Source of the DNA: Nitrospirillum viridazoti CBAmc
GTDB lineage: Bacteria; Pseudomonadota; Alphaproteobacteria; Azospirillales; Azospirillaceae
DNA length: 64,000 bases
Direction of reading: 5' to 3'
NCBI RefSeq assembly: GCF_000730165.1
Contig: NZ_CP022110.1
Location: 1,743,501 to 1,807,500, forward strand
Shown one piece after another: positions 45,949 to 55,788 of this stretch. The notes under the pieces were generated by a model, which was not told the origin of the DNA, searched no databases, and was given only the letters and a program-made list of their open reading frames with translations. A program made the position numbers and the translations under genes. How positions within the stretch are numbered: the stretch's first letter is position 1; every line of letters begins with the position of its first letter.

Positions 45949-47663
45949 GCCCTTGGGACATCCTGGCGCTGGAGCCCACCGGCGACCAACTGGCCATCCG
46001 CCGCGCCTATGCCCGGCGCCTGAAGGTCACCAATCCGGAGGATGATCCGGACGGGTTCCAGGCGCTGCGCCAGGCCTATGAGCAAGCCCTGCTGCATGCC
46101 CGCCGGCAGGTGCCGGACGAAAGCGTGGCGGCGGCGGAGACAGCCGAGGCGCCGCCGCACGCCGTCGATGGGACATCGGAGGTCCCCGCCGGGCCGATGC
46201 CGGCGGAGGTCCCGCCCCCGGAACCCACGGTGGATGAGGCGGTGGTCCGCCACGTCGCGCTATGCAATCGCCTGGGCGACCTGCTCTCCACCCAAAGCCC
46301 TGCCGAACCCGCCGCGCTCAAGGATGCCCTGGCGGCCGTGCTGGCTTCCCCCGCCCTCATCCATATCGATGTGCAGAACCGGACGGAGGATTGGCTGGCC
46401 CGGCTGCTGCTGTCCACGGCCCCCCGGTCGGACGTGCTGGTCCCCGTCGCCAGCGCCCACTTCCGCTGGGACGCGGCCAAGGCCCACACGCAGACGCCCC
46501 TGCTGGCCGCCGTGCAGAAGCGCGGGCGCGACCTGGCCTTCCTGGCCAAACTGGGGGGCCGGGACCACGCCTACGCCGCGGCCTACCGCCTGTTGCAGGC
46601 GCCGCCCAGCCGATACAGCCCGCGCCTGCGTCTGTCCCTGCCGGACCTGGCCAAGGATGTGCGCAGCCTGATGACCCTGATCCGTAACGACTATCCCTCG
46701 CTGCGGGCCAATTTCGACACGAATGTGCTGGCGGCGTGGGAGGCTTATTTGGCCGCCGAACCGGTCAGCGCCGGTCTGGCGTGGCTGCTGCTGGCCACGC
46801 CCCTGTTCCTGGCCGCCTACGTCTATCTTCAGGTCAACCTGTCACCGGAGGATCTGGCGGCGGCCTGGCCCGTGGGCTTCCTGCTGATACCGCCCCTGCT
46901 GGCCGCCGCTGGCCTGGTCTACCGGCTGGGCGTGCGCATGCCGGCGCGATGGCTGCGGCGGCGCTGGGCCCGGGACGCGGGGCCCGCTGTCCGCCTCGGC
47001 TGGGCCCCGCTCAGCCTGGCACTGATCCCCCTGGCGCTGGCCTTGCCACCGTCTGTCGGCATCCCCGTCACGGCGGCGGCGGCCACGCTGGCGCTGTGGT
47101 GGGCGGGCCTGTTCCAGATGGTCTACGCCAACGACACCAGCCGCCAGGCCGTGCGCATCCTGCTGGCCAACAGCATTCCCCTGGTGTTCTGGCTGTTCTG
47201 GATCGGATCGCTGCTACCGGCGGCACAGGTGCCGGCCTTCGCCGTGGCGGTGGCGGGCGCGCTGCTGGCCACCAGCATCGGGGCCGGCCTGCTGACCCGC
47301 TGGTGGTATGGGGAGATCGAGCAACCCCGGCGGCGCCGGATCCTGGCGGGCCTGGCGCTGGCGGCCTTGCTGACCATGGGCCTGCTGTTCGCGGCCGACA
47401 CCGCGCCGGGCCTGCTGCCCTGGGCCGTGGCGGCTGTAACCCTGGTGCAGATCCTGGAGCGCGTCCCCTCGCTTGCCCTCTCCGGCGAGGCGGCGAAGCG
47501 GCGCTATTACGCCGTCTGGGGCACGGGCGTGGCACTGCGCGTCGCCCACACCATGGCCAGCGCGGTGGATACCCGCGACGTTTTGCTGATCGGCGGCCTG
47601 GTGCTGATGGCCAGCGTGCTGGGCATGATCGCCTACCAGCTGAAACGCCCCCAGGCCGCCTGA
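45945..47663 (+). CDS. J-domain membrane protein, DjlC/DjlB-like co-chaperone
   Basis: The N-terminus (PWDILALEPTGDQLAIRRAYARRLKVTNPEDDPDGFQALRQAYEQAL in two parts) is the degenerate J domain of DjlB/DjlC, with the HPD motif replaced around NPEDDP. A hydrophilic region follows. Residues 260-570 contain about eight membrane segments. The GTG start overlaps the hscC stop, indicating translational coupling. The protein probably recruits HscC to the inner membrane. Confidence 0.8.
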   Translation: MSPWDILALEPTGDQLAIRRAYARRLKVTNPEDDPDGFQALRQAYEQALLHARRQVPDESVAAAETAEAPPHAVDGTSEVPAGPMPAEVPPPEPTVDEAVVRHVALCNRLGDLLSTQSPAEPAALKDALAAVLASPALIHIDVQNRTEDWLARLLLSTAPRSDVLVPVASAHFRWDAAKAHTQTPLLAAVQKRGRDLAFLAKLGGRDHAYAAAYRLLQAPPSRYSPRLRLSLPDLAKDVRSLMTLIRNDYPSLRANFDTNVLAAWEAYLAAEPVSAGLAWLLLATPLFLAAYVYLQVNLSPEDLAAAWPVGFLLIPPLLAAAGLVYRLGVRMPARWLRRRWARDAGPAVRLGWAPLSLALIPLALALPPSVGIPVTAAAATLALWWAGLFQMVYANDTSRQAVRILLANSIPLVFWLFWIGSLLPAAQVPAFAVAVAGALLATSIGAGLLTRWWYGEIEQPRRRRILAGLALAALLTMGLLFAADTAPGLLPWAVAAVTLVQILERVPSLALSGEAAKRRYYAVWGTGVALRVAHTMASAVDTRDVLLIGGLVLMASVLGMIAYQLKRPQAA

Positions 47664-47677
47664 TCCAGCCGCTTGTT

Positions 47678-48652
47678 TCAGTCCTTCAGCGAGGCGCCCA
47701 GCCGGTCCATCAGGAAGCCGGTGCCGTGCTCGCGGGAGCCGTTATCCTCATAGCCGTCCAGGAAGGCCCCCTGCTCGGTGATCTTCAGGGTGGTGCGGCC
47801 CTCGCCCGCCGGCTTCAGCTCCATGGTGGCCAGCGAGACGGAAATCTTCCGCTCATCCAGGTGCATGACATAGCTGTAGACGATGCGCTCATTGGGGATG
47901 ATGTCGAGGTAATGCGCGTCGAAGGTGGAGGTCATGCCCCCCTGCCAGCGGCCCTTGGCCCGCTCCGTGCCGCCGACGCGGAAATCCATGGTGCGCTCCA
48001 GCGATTCCCACTGGCCAGGATCCCCGCCGAACCACTTGGACTTGGCTTCCATGTCCGACAGGGCGCGCCACACCCGGGCCGCCGGCGCGTCATAAGTGCG
48101 TTCCAGGCTGAAGATGGCGTGGACGGCGGAACGCTGGGCGGGCTGCTCGCCGGTGCGGCCGTCCATGTGGGCCGCGTGCCGCGCCAGCTTGTCCAGCGTC
48201 TGGGACCAACCCTCCGGCGCGCCGCCGATGGCCGCCAGCATGGCGGGATCGTAGACGGTGTAGGTCTGCACGATGTCCAGCTGCGTGCCGCAGGTGGTGT
48301 CGGAGAAGGTGACCTCCGTCCAGGCGGTGAACAGCACCTTGCCGTCGCCACCATCCACCCGCAGGTCCAGCACCAAGCGCTGGTTGGGCGTGACCTCGGC
48401 GACGCTGCCGCGCGTCCAATGCTGCGTGCCGTCCGGGGCCTGCATGCACACCTCGAACGGGCCACCCACCCGCAGGTCGATGGTGGCGTGGGGCACGGTG
48501 TAATGCGCCGGCGCGAACCAGTGCTTCACATGCTCCGCCTTGCTCCACGCCTTGAACACCGTCTCGCGCCGCGCCGGGACGCTGCGGGAAATGCGCACGG
48601 GCTCGGGCCGCAGCACGGCCGCGTCCACCGCCTGGGTTCCAACTTGGGTCAT
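47678..48652 (-). CDS. Double SRPBCC/AHSA1-domain protein
   Basis: The 324-residue protein holds two AHSA1 (activator of Hsp90 ATPase-like) domains in tandem, each starting with an SRSVPARRETVFKAWSKAEHVKHWF or LERTYDAPAARVWRAL type block. These domains bind hydrophobic ligands; their function is often unknown. The ATG at 48652 overlaps the stop of an ArsR-type regulator by four bases, a common operon arrangement. Confidence 0.82.
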   Translation of the reverse strand: MTQVGTQAVDAAVLRPEPVRISRSVPARRETVFKAWSKAEHVKHWFAPAHYTVPHATIDLRVGGPFEVCMQAPDGTQHWTRGSVAEVTPNQRLVLDLRVDGGDGKVLFTAWTEVTFSDTTCGTQLDIVQTYTVYDPAMLAAIGGAPEGWSQTLDKLARHAAHMDGRTGEQPAQRSAVHAIFSLERTYDAPAARVWRALSDMEAKSKWFGGDPGQWESLERTMDFRVGGTERAKGRWQGGMTSTFDAHYLDIIPNERIVYSYVMHLDERKISVSLATMELKPAGEGRTTLKITEQGAFLDGYEDNGSREHGTGFLMDRLGASLKD

Positions 48653-48996
48653 GATTCCTCTCCGTCTTCGTCTTTTAGCGTTTCGAGATACTGGCCCAGC
48701 CGATCCAGGCGACTGACCCATTCCATGCGCCGCTGATTGATCCATTGCTCCGCCAGGCTCAGCTGGGCGGCATCGATCCGGCAGGTCCGCACCCGCCCCA
48801 CCTTCTCCGAGCGCACCAGGCCGGAGCTTTCAAGTACCGCCAGATGCTGCATGACCGCCGGCAGGGACATGTCCAGCGGCTGAGCCAACTCACTGACCGA
48901 CGCCGGCCCCCGCACCAGCCGCTCGACGAGCGCGCGGCGGGTGGGATCGGCAAGCGCCTGGAAGGTGAGGTCGAGGGGGGATGGTTGGTTAAGCAT
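48649..48996 (-). CDS. ArsR-family transcriptional regulator
   Basis: This 115-residue winged-helix protein has ALADPTRRALVERLVRG and LDMSLPAVMQHLAVLESSGLV. No metal-binding cysteine motif is present, so it belongs to the group paired with AHSA1 proteins, probably as an autorepressor. It is coupled to the downstream AHSA1 gene. Confidence 0.9.
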   Translation of the reverse strand: MLNQPSPLDLTFQALADPTRRALVERLVRGPASVSELAQPLDMSLPAVMQHLAVLESSGLVRSEKVGRVRTCRIDAAQLSLAEQWINQRRMEWVSRLDRLGQYLETLKDEDGEES

Positions 48997-49050
48997 GTGC
49001 TTTAGTAACGCGGCACAGATACTTAAGCAAGCGATTTAGTATCGTGACTT

Positions 49051-49082
49051 GAAAAAGGGCCGGTGGCATGCGCCACCGGCCC
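49051..49082 (-). terminator. Rho-independent terminator after the M3 peptidase gene
   Basis: GGGCCGGTGGC (49057-49067) and GCCACCGGCCC (49072-49082) form a perfect 11-bp stem. On the minus strand it is followed by TTTTT (49056 down to 49052). It also lies upstream of the ArsR gene. Confidence 0.85.
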
Positions 49083-49114
49083 CTATCAGGTTCAGATAAC
49101 CCCGGAGGGCTAGC

Positions 49115-51256
49115 TTACTTGCCTTCCGGCGCCAGGCCGCGGTTCTGCAGCATGGGCCCGATGTCCGGGTCCTGGCCGTAGAAGGCGCGGAACATGGGGC
49201 CGTAGTCCTCGGTGTGGCCCTTGGACAGGATCATCTGGCGGAAGCGCTCACCGTTCTCCCGCGTCAGGCCGCCGTGGTCCTTGAACCAGGCGTAGCTGTC
49301 GTCGTCCAGCATCTCCGTCCACAGGTAGGCGTAGTAGCCGGCGGCGTAGCCGTTGCCCCAGATGTGCAGGAAATAGCTGGAGCGGTAGCGCGGCGGCACG
49401 TCGTCCACGTCCAGGCCGGTCTTGGCCAGCGCTTCCTTCTCGAAGGCGTCCACATCCTGCTTGGGCGCGTCGGCCGGCAGGCTGTGCCATTCCAGGTCCA
49501 GCATGGCGGCGGCGACGATCTCACCCAGGGCATAGCCCTGGTTGAAGGTGGCCGCCTTCTTGATCTTCTCCACGAGCTCGGCCGGCATGGCCTCGCCCGT
49601 CTGGTAATTCTTGGCGTAGTGGGCCAGGACCTTGGGGTCCAGCGCCCAATGCTCGTTGAACTGCGACGGGAACTCCACGAAGTCGCGCGCCACATTGGTG
49701 CCCGACAGCGTCTCATAGGTCTGGTTGGCGAACAGGCCGTGCAGGGCGTGGCCGAATTCGTGGAACATGGTGGTGACGTCGCTGAAGCTGATCAGCGCCG
49801 GCTGGCCCGGAGCAGGCTTGGTGAAGTTGCAGACGTTGTAGACCACGGGCTTGGTGCCCAGCAGCTTGGACTGCTGGACGAAGTTGGACATCCAGGCCCC
49901 GCCCGACTTGTTGTCGCGCTTGAAGTAGTCGAAGTACATCAGGCCCAATGCCGAGCCGTCCTTGTCGATCACGTCGTAGACCAGCACGTCGGGCTGGTAG
50001 ACGGGGATGTCGGTGCGGCGCTTGAAGGTCAAGCCGTACAGCTGGTTGGCGGCGTAGAACACACCCTCCTCCAGCACGGTGTGCAGCTCGAAATAGGGCT
50101 TCAGCGCGCCCTCATCCAGGTCGTACTTGGCCTTGCGCACCTGCTCGGCGTACTTGTCCCAGTCCCAGGGCTTCAGGGCAAAATCCTGGCCGTCCTTCTT
50201 GATCTGGGCCTGAATCTCCGCCGCCTCGCGCTTCTGCTCCGCCGCCAGGGCGGGCACCATGCGCTTCATGAAGCCCTCCGCCGCATCGGGCGTCACCGCC
50301 ATCTGGTCGGCCAGGACATAGGCGGCGTAGTTGGGGAAACCCAGCAGCTTGGCCTTCTGCGCCCGCAGGTTGGCGATGTCGGAGATGGTGGCGCGGGTGT
50401 CGTTGGCGTCACCCTTCTCGGCGCGGGTCCAGCCGCGCTCGAACAGGGCCTGGCGCGTGGCCCGGTCGTCGAGGGAGGACAGCGCCGGCTGCTGCGTGGT
50501 GTTCTGCAGCGGCACCAGGTACTTGCCCTCGAGCTTGCGGCCCTTGGCGGCCTCCGCGGCGGCGGCGATGGCGCCATCGCCCATGCCCGCCAGCTTGGCC
50601 TTGTCATCGACCACCAGGCCGCCTTCCTTGGCCGCCGCCACCAGCTTCTGCTGGAAGGCGGTCTCCAGCGACGACAGCTTGGTGTTGAGATCGCGCAGCG
50701 TGGCCTTGTCGGCGTCATTCAGCATGGCGCCGGCATGGATGAACTGCTGGTAATAGACCTTCAGCAGCTGGGCCTGCTCCGGCTTCAGCTTCAGGCTGTC
50801 GCGCTTGTCGTACAGCGACTTCACCCGCTGGAACAGCTTGTCGTTCAGGTAGATGGCGTCATTGTGCTGGGACAGCAGGGGCGACACCGTGGTCTGCACC
50901 GCGTCCAGCGCATCGTTGGTGTTGGCCTGCACCACGCCGAAAAAAACCTGGCTCACCCGGTCCAGCATGCGGCCGGACTTCTCCATCGCCACCAGGGTGT
51001 TGTCGAAGGTGGGGGCCGCCGGGTTGTCGGCGATCTTCTTGATCTCGGCCAGCTGGATCTTCATGCCCTGCTTGAACGCGGGCAGATAATCGGCGTCCTT
51101 GATGATGTCGAAGCGGGGCGCCTCGAACGGCAGGGTGCTGGCGGTGGCGAAGGGATTGGCGCCAGCCGTGGCGGGCTTCTCCGCCAACGCCGGGGTGGCG
51201 GCGAGCGTCGCGAGCGCCAGCGCGCCCACGGTTCCAAGCAGAACGGTACGTGTCAT
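49115..51256 (-). CDS. M3 family metallopeptidase (Dcp-like)
   Basis: The 713-residue protein has a signal peptide (RTVLLGTVGALALATLAATPALA) and the zinc motif HEFGHALHGLF near residue 498, with a glutamate ligand about 25 residues later. It resembles peptidyl-dipeptidase Dcp, which removes C-terminal dipeptides. The signal peptide indicates a periplasmic location. ATG at 51256 gives the signal; the upstream open frame is not protein-like. Confidence 0.9.
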   Translation of the reverse strand: MTRTVLLGTVGALALATLAATPALAEKPATAGANPFATASTLPFEAPRFDIIKDADYLPAFKQGMKIQLAEIKKIADNPAAPTFDNTLVAMEKSGRMLDRVSQVFFGVVQANTNDALDAVQTTVSPLLSQHNDAIYLNDKLFQRVKSLYDKRDSLKLKPEQAQLLKVYYQQFIHAGAMLNDADKATLRDLNTKLSSLETAFQQKLVAAAKEGGLVVDDKAKLAGMGDGAIAAAAEAAKGRKLEGKYLVPLQNTTQQPALSSLDDRATRQALFERGWTRAEKGDANDTRATISDIANLRAQKAKLLGFPNYAAYVLADQMAVTPDAAEGFMKRMVPALAAEQKREAAEIQAQIKKDGQDFALKPWDWDKYAEQVRKAKYDLDEGALKPYFELHTVLEEGVFYAANQLYGLTFKRRTDIPVYQPDVLVYDVIDKDGSALGLMYFDYFKRDNKSGGAWMSNFVQQSKLLGTKPVVYNVCNFTKPAPGQPALISFSDVTTMFHEFGHALHGLFANQTYETLSGTNVARDFVEFPSQFNEHWALDPKVLAHYAKNYQTGEAMPAELVEKIKKAATFNQGYALGEIVAAAMLDLEWHSLPADAPKQDVDAFEKEALAKTGLDVDDVPPRYRSSYFLHIWGNGYAAGYYAYLWTEMLDDDSYAWFKDHGGLTRENGERFRQMILSKGHTEDYGPMFRAFYGQDPDIGPMLQNRGLAPEGK

Positions 51257-51459
51257 CGGGATCCCCTGACAGTCTCTTGTTTCGTTTCCCTGCCCTCGAC
51301 GGCCGTCGATCAACAGGGGTGACCAGGCGGATCCCCCCCGCAGGGTCCCGCCGAAGGGGGAGGTTGTAACACGTCCGGCGAAGGATCGTTGCCCCTTCCG
51401 TGGCGGCACGGGGCCGGGACATGCGGCATTTTAAGCGTCTGGGCCGGTAACCCAACCCG

Positions 51460-51867
51460 TCAGGGATGCATGCGGGCGCCTTTGGTGACCTTGTCCACCA
51501 GCTTCTTGTCGGCGCGCAACCCCAGGCCCACCACCCGCGCGTCCTCCGGCCCGAAATCGGCGAAGACGGCGCGGTTGGCGGCGTCGTGGCCGGTGCTGAA
51601 CATCTCTTCGATATAAAGCGAGGTGCGCAGGCCCCGTTCCAGGGTGCGGCGATGAATGGCGGCCATGGTCGCCGCGTCGGCGGCCAACACGATGACTGGC
51701 TGCACCGACAGCGGATTGTAGACGGTGCCGGAACGGTCACGGTAGGGTTCGCCAATGATCTCCGGACATTGGGCGACGATGCCGCTGGTCAGGAAGGCGG
51801 TGACGTTCAGCGCCTGCCAGGCGGCCAGGTCTTCGCGCAGGACGAGGGCGATTTTGGTGTCGAACAT
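51460..51867 (-). CDS. DUF2000 family protein
   Basis: This 135-residue protein starts FDTKIALVLREDLAAWQALNVTAFLTSG and shows DUF2000 features such as PVIVLAADAATMAAIHRRTLERG. Its function is unknown. The ATG at 51867 is divergent from an AraC-family gene 37 bases away, a recurrent pair. Confidence 0.8.
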   Translation of the reverse strand: MFDTKIALVLREDLAAWQALNVTAFLTSGIVAQCPEIIGEPYRDRSGTVYNPLSVQPVIVLAADAATMAAIHRRTLERGLRTSLYIEEMFSTGHDAANRAVFADFGPEDARVVGLGLRADKKLVDKVTKGARMHP

Positions 51868-51904
51868 CAAGACAGGGTCCTTGAGGCTGGGGAAGGCCCC
51901 GACT

Positions 51905-52822
51905 GTGGCGGGCGTCGCCGGCGCCGGTCTTGGACGTTTGTGCGACCCGGAACCGTGCGAAGCCGCCACCGACGCGACGGGTGACGGCATCACCGCCGCC
52001 CCGGCCTTCCCCGGTATCGAGCGGATCGAGGCGCGCTTCCATGGTGAGGCCTTCAGCCCCCACCGCCACGACACCTATGGCCTGGGCGTGACGCTGCACG
52101 GCGTCCAGACCTTCCAGTACCGAGGCCAGCGGCGCTACAGCCAGCCCGGCAACGTCATCATCCTGCATCCGGATGAGGAGCATGACGGCGGCGCCGGCAC
52201 GGATGAGGCCCTGCGCTATCGCATGCTGTACCTGGAACCGGCGCTGCTGCGCCGGTGCCTGGACGCCGATGGACAAGCCGGCGCCGCCCTGCCCTTCGTC
52301 GATCAGCCGGTACTGGCCGACGCGGAGCTGCGCCAGGTGCTGCTGCCCGCGCTCAGTTCCCTGGAGGAGGGGCTGGAGGATCTGGCGGTGGACGACCTGC
52401 TGGTCCGCCTCGCCCGTGGCCTGGCCCGCCATGCCGGTGCCAAGGCCAAGCCCCTGGGCCTGCTGGCCCAGCGCCAGGCCCACCGGGCGCGGGACTACCT
52501 GGAAGCCAACGCCCTGGCTCCGGTGCGTTCAGAGGATTTGGAATCGGTGACGGGGCTGGACCGTTATGCCCTTGCCCGCCACTTCCGGGCCCTGTTCGCC
52601 ACCAGCCCCCACCGCTTCCTGGTGATGCGCCGGCTGCAGCACGCCCGTCGCATGATCACCGAGGGCGAGCCATTGGCCGAGGTGGCGGCCGCCACCGGCT
52701 TCGCCGACCAGAGCCACCTGCACCGCCATTTCAAGAAGGCCTTCGGCATGACGCCCGGACGCTGGGCCAGTCTGGTGGAATCGACGGAAGCAGCCTCGTG
52801 GAGGCGCGCGACCGCCGGCTGA
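51905..52822 (+). CDS. AraC-family transcriptional regulator
   Basis: The 305-residue protein has an AraC-type cupin sensor (HRHDTYGLGVTLHGVQTFQYRG) and a C-terminal double HTH (LDRYALARHFRALFATSPHRFL and AAATGFADQSHLHRHFKKAFGMTP). GTG at 51905 has GGGGAAGG eight bases upstream; longer starts would overlap the divergent DUF2000 gene. Confidence 0.85.
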   Translation: MAGVAGAGLGRLCDPEPCEAATDATGDGITAAPAFPGIERIEARFHGEAFSPHRHDTYGLGVTLHGVQTFQYRGQRRYSQPGNVIILHPDEEHDGGAGTDEALRYRMLYLEPALLRRCLDADGQAGAALPFVDQPVLADAELRQVLLPALSSLEEGLEDLAVDDLLVRLARGLARHAGAKAKPLGLLAQRQAHRARDYLEANALAPVRSEDLESVTGLDRYALARHFRALFATSPHRFLVMRRLQHARRMITEGEPLAEVAAATGFADQSHLHRHFKKAFGMTPGRWASLVESTEAASWRRATAG

Positions 52823-52826
52823 GGGC

Positions 52827-53774
52827 TCAGCCAACGGACAACACCGCCGCATCAGGCCCCAAATCCAGCATATCCATGTCCTTCAGCCGCCTCACCTGGC
52901 CCAGGAGGCGCTGGATGGCCGGTGTCATGATGAGGTCGGGGCGATAGACAGCGCAGACGGTGATGTCCGGCAGCTTTTCCTTCAGGGCCAAGCCGGTGAT
53001 GTTTTCGCCCGGCACCTTCAGCTGCGGCTTCATGGCGTGGGACGCCAGCCCCGTCCACATGGTGACGGTGTTGGGCCGGGCGGCCAGCGCCAGCATCACG
53101 AAGGGCGATTCACAGCGGGTGAAGGGTGGCAGGCGATGCACCCCCGCCTCGGCGAAGGCGCCGCGGAAATGATGATCGAAGCTCTGTTCGGATTCCGCGT
53201 GCAACCATTCCGCTTGTGTAAGGTCCGCCAGGGACTGCGCCTTTTCCAAGGGATCGCCCTTGGCCACCGTCAGCACCGTGGGCAGGCGCAAAAGCGGCTC
53301 GCACCGAAAGCCCGTCCCCATCTCCTCCGGGGTGCCTGGCAGGGTGGCGATCACCAGGTCCAGGGTGTGGTTGTACAGCTTCTCGAACAGCAGGCGGCGC
53401 GACCCGCCCAGCACGGTCCAGGCGGTGTCCGGGTTGCGCTCCTTGAAATCCACTAGGGTGGGCGCGACCGCGGCGCTGACCAAGGTGGTGAGGCCCAGGC
53501 TCACATGCTCATGTGGGCCGGAGCCCGCGAACTCATGCTCCGCCCGCGCCACCTGGTCCAGGATGCCTCGGGCGCGGCGCAGCAGCGACACGCCATCCGG
53601 CGTCAGCTGAGTGCCCCGCGAGCTGCGGATGACCAGTTGGCGGTCGGCCCAGTTCTCAAGCTCCCGGATGGCCTTGGCCACAGCGGGCTGGCTGACGGAC
53701 AGCAGGCGCGCCGCCTCATTGAAGCTGTGGGAGTCGGCGACCGCGACGAACGCCTTCAACTGGTGGATTTTCAT
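52827..53774 (-). CDS. LysR-family transcriptional regulator
   Basis: The 315-residue protein has an N-terminal HTH (FNEAARLLSVSQPAVAKAIRELE) followed by a substrate-binding-like domain. ATG at 53774 gives the conserved MKIHQLKAFVAVADSHSF start. It converges on the AraC gene. No divergent partner is obvious; the 200 bases upstream to 53975 hold no gene that I can support. Confidence 0.88.
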   Translation of the reverse strand: MKIHQLKAFVAVADSHSFNEAARLLSVSQPAVAKAIRELENWADRQLVIRSSRGTQLTPDGVSLLRRARGILDQVARAEHEFAGSGPHEHVSLGLTTLVSAAVAPTLVDFKERNPDTAWTVLGGSRRLLFEKLYNHTLDLVIATLPGTPEEMGTGFRCEPLLRLPTVLTVAKGDPLEKAQSLADLTQAEWLHAESEQSFDHHFRGAFAEAGVHRLPPFTRCESPFVMLALAARPNTVTMWTGLASHAMKPQLKVPGENITGLALKEKLPDITVCAVYRPDLIMTPAIQRLLGQVRRLKDMDMLDLGPDAAVLSVG

Positions 53775-53974
53775 GGGGATCGCCGACCGGTGCCGGATAA
53801 AGTTGATTATACAACTTTTGCCGGAAAACACCAAGGACGGAAAGGAAATGGCGACCCTGGCAGCGGCTGGCATCTCCTTTTCCTATACGAAAGAGACGCG
53901 ATCTTCCCTGCCGGTTGCAGCGGCGCCGCCACCGCCAGCGTCATGGCGGCGAATGCCCGGGAGCAGGAAGGGCG

Positions 53975-54589
53975 TCACCGGGAGCGGATGCTGTAACGGG
54001 TCGCTGACAGGGTGGCGGATACGGCGCTGATCTTGGTGTCCATGAAACCGGTGGCCCGCATCCAGGCGCGCACCGGCGCCTCACCGAAGGTGGCCTTGGG
54101 GCCCTTGCCGTGGATGAGCCACAGGGCGGCGCCCGACGGCAGTGCCGCGTGGGCCGTCACCGCCCGTTCCAAGTCCGCCGGGTTCCTGACCACCGCCAGC
54201 GCCAAGCGGGCCTCCGCCGGGGTGGCGGCCACGGCGCCCGCGAGCGCCTCCGCCAGGGCGGGATCGTCCACCGTGCCGATGACCAGGACCGGCGTGGCCG
54301 GGCCGACGCCCAGCTTCTGCGCCAGGCTGGGCGGCGGCGTGGTCAGCTTCCTGGCCCAGCGGGTGGCGGCGTCGGCGCCCAGGGTCAGGATCAGCGGACC
54401 GTCCGGCGTGGACAGCACCAGATCATCCCCCTCCACCGTCACGGCGGTGATGGCGGCCACCGGCACGGTGCGCCGGACCTCACCGCGCAGGATCAACTCC
54501 CGGCTTTCCAGCAGGGCCTTCACCTCACCCGCCCCTCTTTCACCGGCGCCCCCGGCCCAGGTGGCGTGACAGACGGCATCCAACCCCAT
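53975..54589 (-). CDS. Hypothetical protein (204 aa)
   Basis: I do not recognise the family. It begins MGLDAVCHATWAGGAGERGAGEVKALLESRELILRG, split here for length reasons into acidic and basic short blocks, followed by a beta-rich segment and a C-terminal SGAALWLIHGKGPKATFGEAPVRAWM region. It is rich in alanine and lacks membrane segments. ATG at 54589 has GGGGG six bases upstream. It lies 33 bases downstream of a LysE-family gene on the same strand. Confidence 0.65.
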   Translation of the reverse strand: MGLDAVCHATWAGGAGERGAGEVKALLESRELILRGEVRRTVPVAAITAVTVEGDDLVLSTPDGPLILTLGADAATRWARKLTTPPPSLAQKLGVGPATPVLVIGTVDDPALAEALAGAVAATPAEARLALAVVRNPADLERAVTAHAALPSGAALWLIHGKGPKATFGEAPVRAWMRATGFMDTKISAVSATLSATRYSIRSR

Positions 54590-54622
54590 GATGTGCCCCC
54601 AATTCACGGTGGCGGGCGGCCC

Positions 54623-55249
54623 TCAGCGCTGGGCCGTCGCCAGTTTGATCGCCAGGCCGATGAACACCACGCCGGCGATGCGGTTCAGGATGACTTGCGC
54701 GTTGCTGGACCGGGCCAGCCAGCGGTTCAGGCCGCCGGCCAGCACGGCGATGGTGGAGAAACAGGCCAGCGCTACGGCGGCGAACACCGCCCCCAGCAGG
54801 AAAATCTGCGCGGTGACGCTGCCGCGCTCGGGTGCTGCGAACTGCGGCAGGAAGGCCAGGAAGAAAATCGCCACCTTGGGATTGGTCACGTTCATGACGA
54901 TGCCCCGGCCGTACAGGGCCAGGTGACGGTCGGCCCCCGCCTTGGCCCCGCCCAGCGCCTCCGGCGATGCGCGGAAGGACTTGTAGGCCAGATACAGCAG
55001 ATAGGCGGCGCCAGCGGCCTTCAGCAGGGTGAAGGCCAGCTGCGATTGCTGAAAGATGACGGCCACGCCCAGCGCCACGGCGGTCGTGTGCACCACCAGG
55101 CCGGTGCATAGTCCCAGCGTCACCATCACCCCGGCCCGCCAGCCCCGCGCCGCCGACAGGGTCAGCACGAACAGATTGTCCGGCCCCGGCACGAAAGCCA
55201 GGATGGCGGCAGCGGTGATGAAGGTCAGCAGGGTTTCCAGGGGCAGCAT
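54623..55249 (-). CDS. LysE-family translocator
   Basis: This 208-residue inner-membrane protein has six hydrophobic segments and the LysE/RhtB signature VPGPDNLFVLTLSAARGWRAG near the N-terminus. The family exports amino acids or homoserine lactone-like compounds. ATG at 55249 starts just before the first membrane helix. The hypothetical gene at 53975 follows. Confidence 0.85.
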   Translation of the reverse strand: MLPLETLLTFITAAAILAFVPGPDNLFVLTLSAARGWRAGVMVTLGLCTGLVVHTTAVALGVAVIFQQSQLAFTLLKAAGAAYLLYLAYKSFRASPEALGGAKAGADRHLALYGRGIVMNVTNPKVAIFFLAFLPQFAAPERGSVTAQIFLLGAVFAAVALACFSTIAVLAGGLNRWLARSSNAQVILNRIAGVVFIGLAIKLATAQR

Positions 55250-55379
55250 GGGCGCGGTCTCAAGGACTTGACGGAAAAAGCGTTCAGCCACCGATCCTTC
55301 CAGACTTTGCCCGCCCCGGCCACTGTCCTTATCAGAACCGGCCGTTATACTGCACGGATCGCACTGATAGGGGACGACC

Positions 55380-55778
55380 GTGCCGCCCAGCCCCCCGCCG
55401 CCCGTCCCGCAGCTGACGGTCTGGTACAACACCAAATGCCCCGTCTGTAACGCGGGCATCGACTGGCAGACCAACCGCCTGGTGCAGGCCGCCCGCGCCG
55501 GCGTCATCGTCTTCCGCGACATCAACCTGGAGCCGGAGGCGCTGGCCCGCTTCGGCGCGGATGTGGAAGCCGTGCGCCGCCGCCTGCACGGGCTGGACGC
55601 AAACGGCCGCCTGCTGATGGGGGCGGACTGCGCCATCGCCATCTGGCACCACACACCGGGCGACGCCTGGCTGGCCGCCCTGCTGGGCAACCGCGTGATC
55701 CGCCCCCTCACCCGTCTCGCCTACGACCGCTTCGCCGACGTGCTGTACGCCTGGAATCGGCGCAAGGGGCACTGGTGA
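55380..55778 (+). CDS. DCC-family thiol-disulfide oxidoreductase (DUF393)
   Basis: The 132-residue protein has the DUF393 motif WYNTKCPVCNAGI with the CPVC pair near the N-terminus and ends YAWNRRKGHW, both typical of the family. The function is probably redox but unproven. The start is GTG at 55380. It converges on the Doc-like toxin gene with a 10-base gap. Confidence 0.82.
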   Translation: MPPSPPPPVPQLTVWYNTKCPVCNAGIDWQTNRLVQAARAGVIVFRDINLEPEALARFGADVEAVRRRLHGLDANGRLLMGADCAIAIWHHTPGDAWLAALLGNRVIRPLTRLAYDRFADVLYAWNRRKGHW

Positions 55779-55788
55779 CCGGTGTGGC

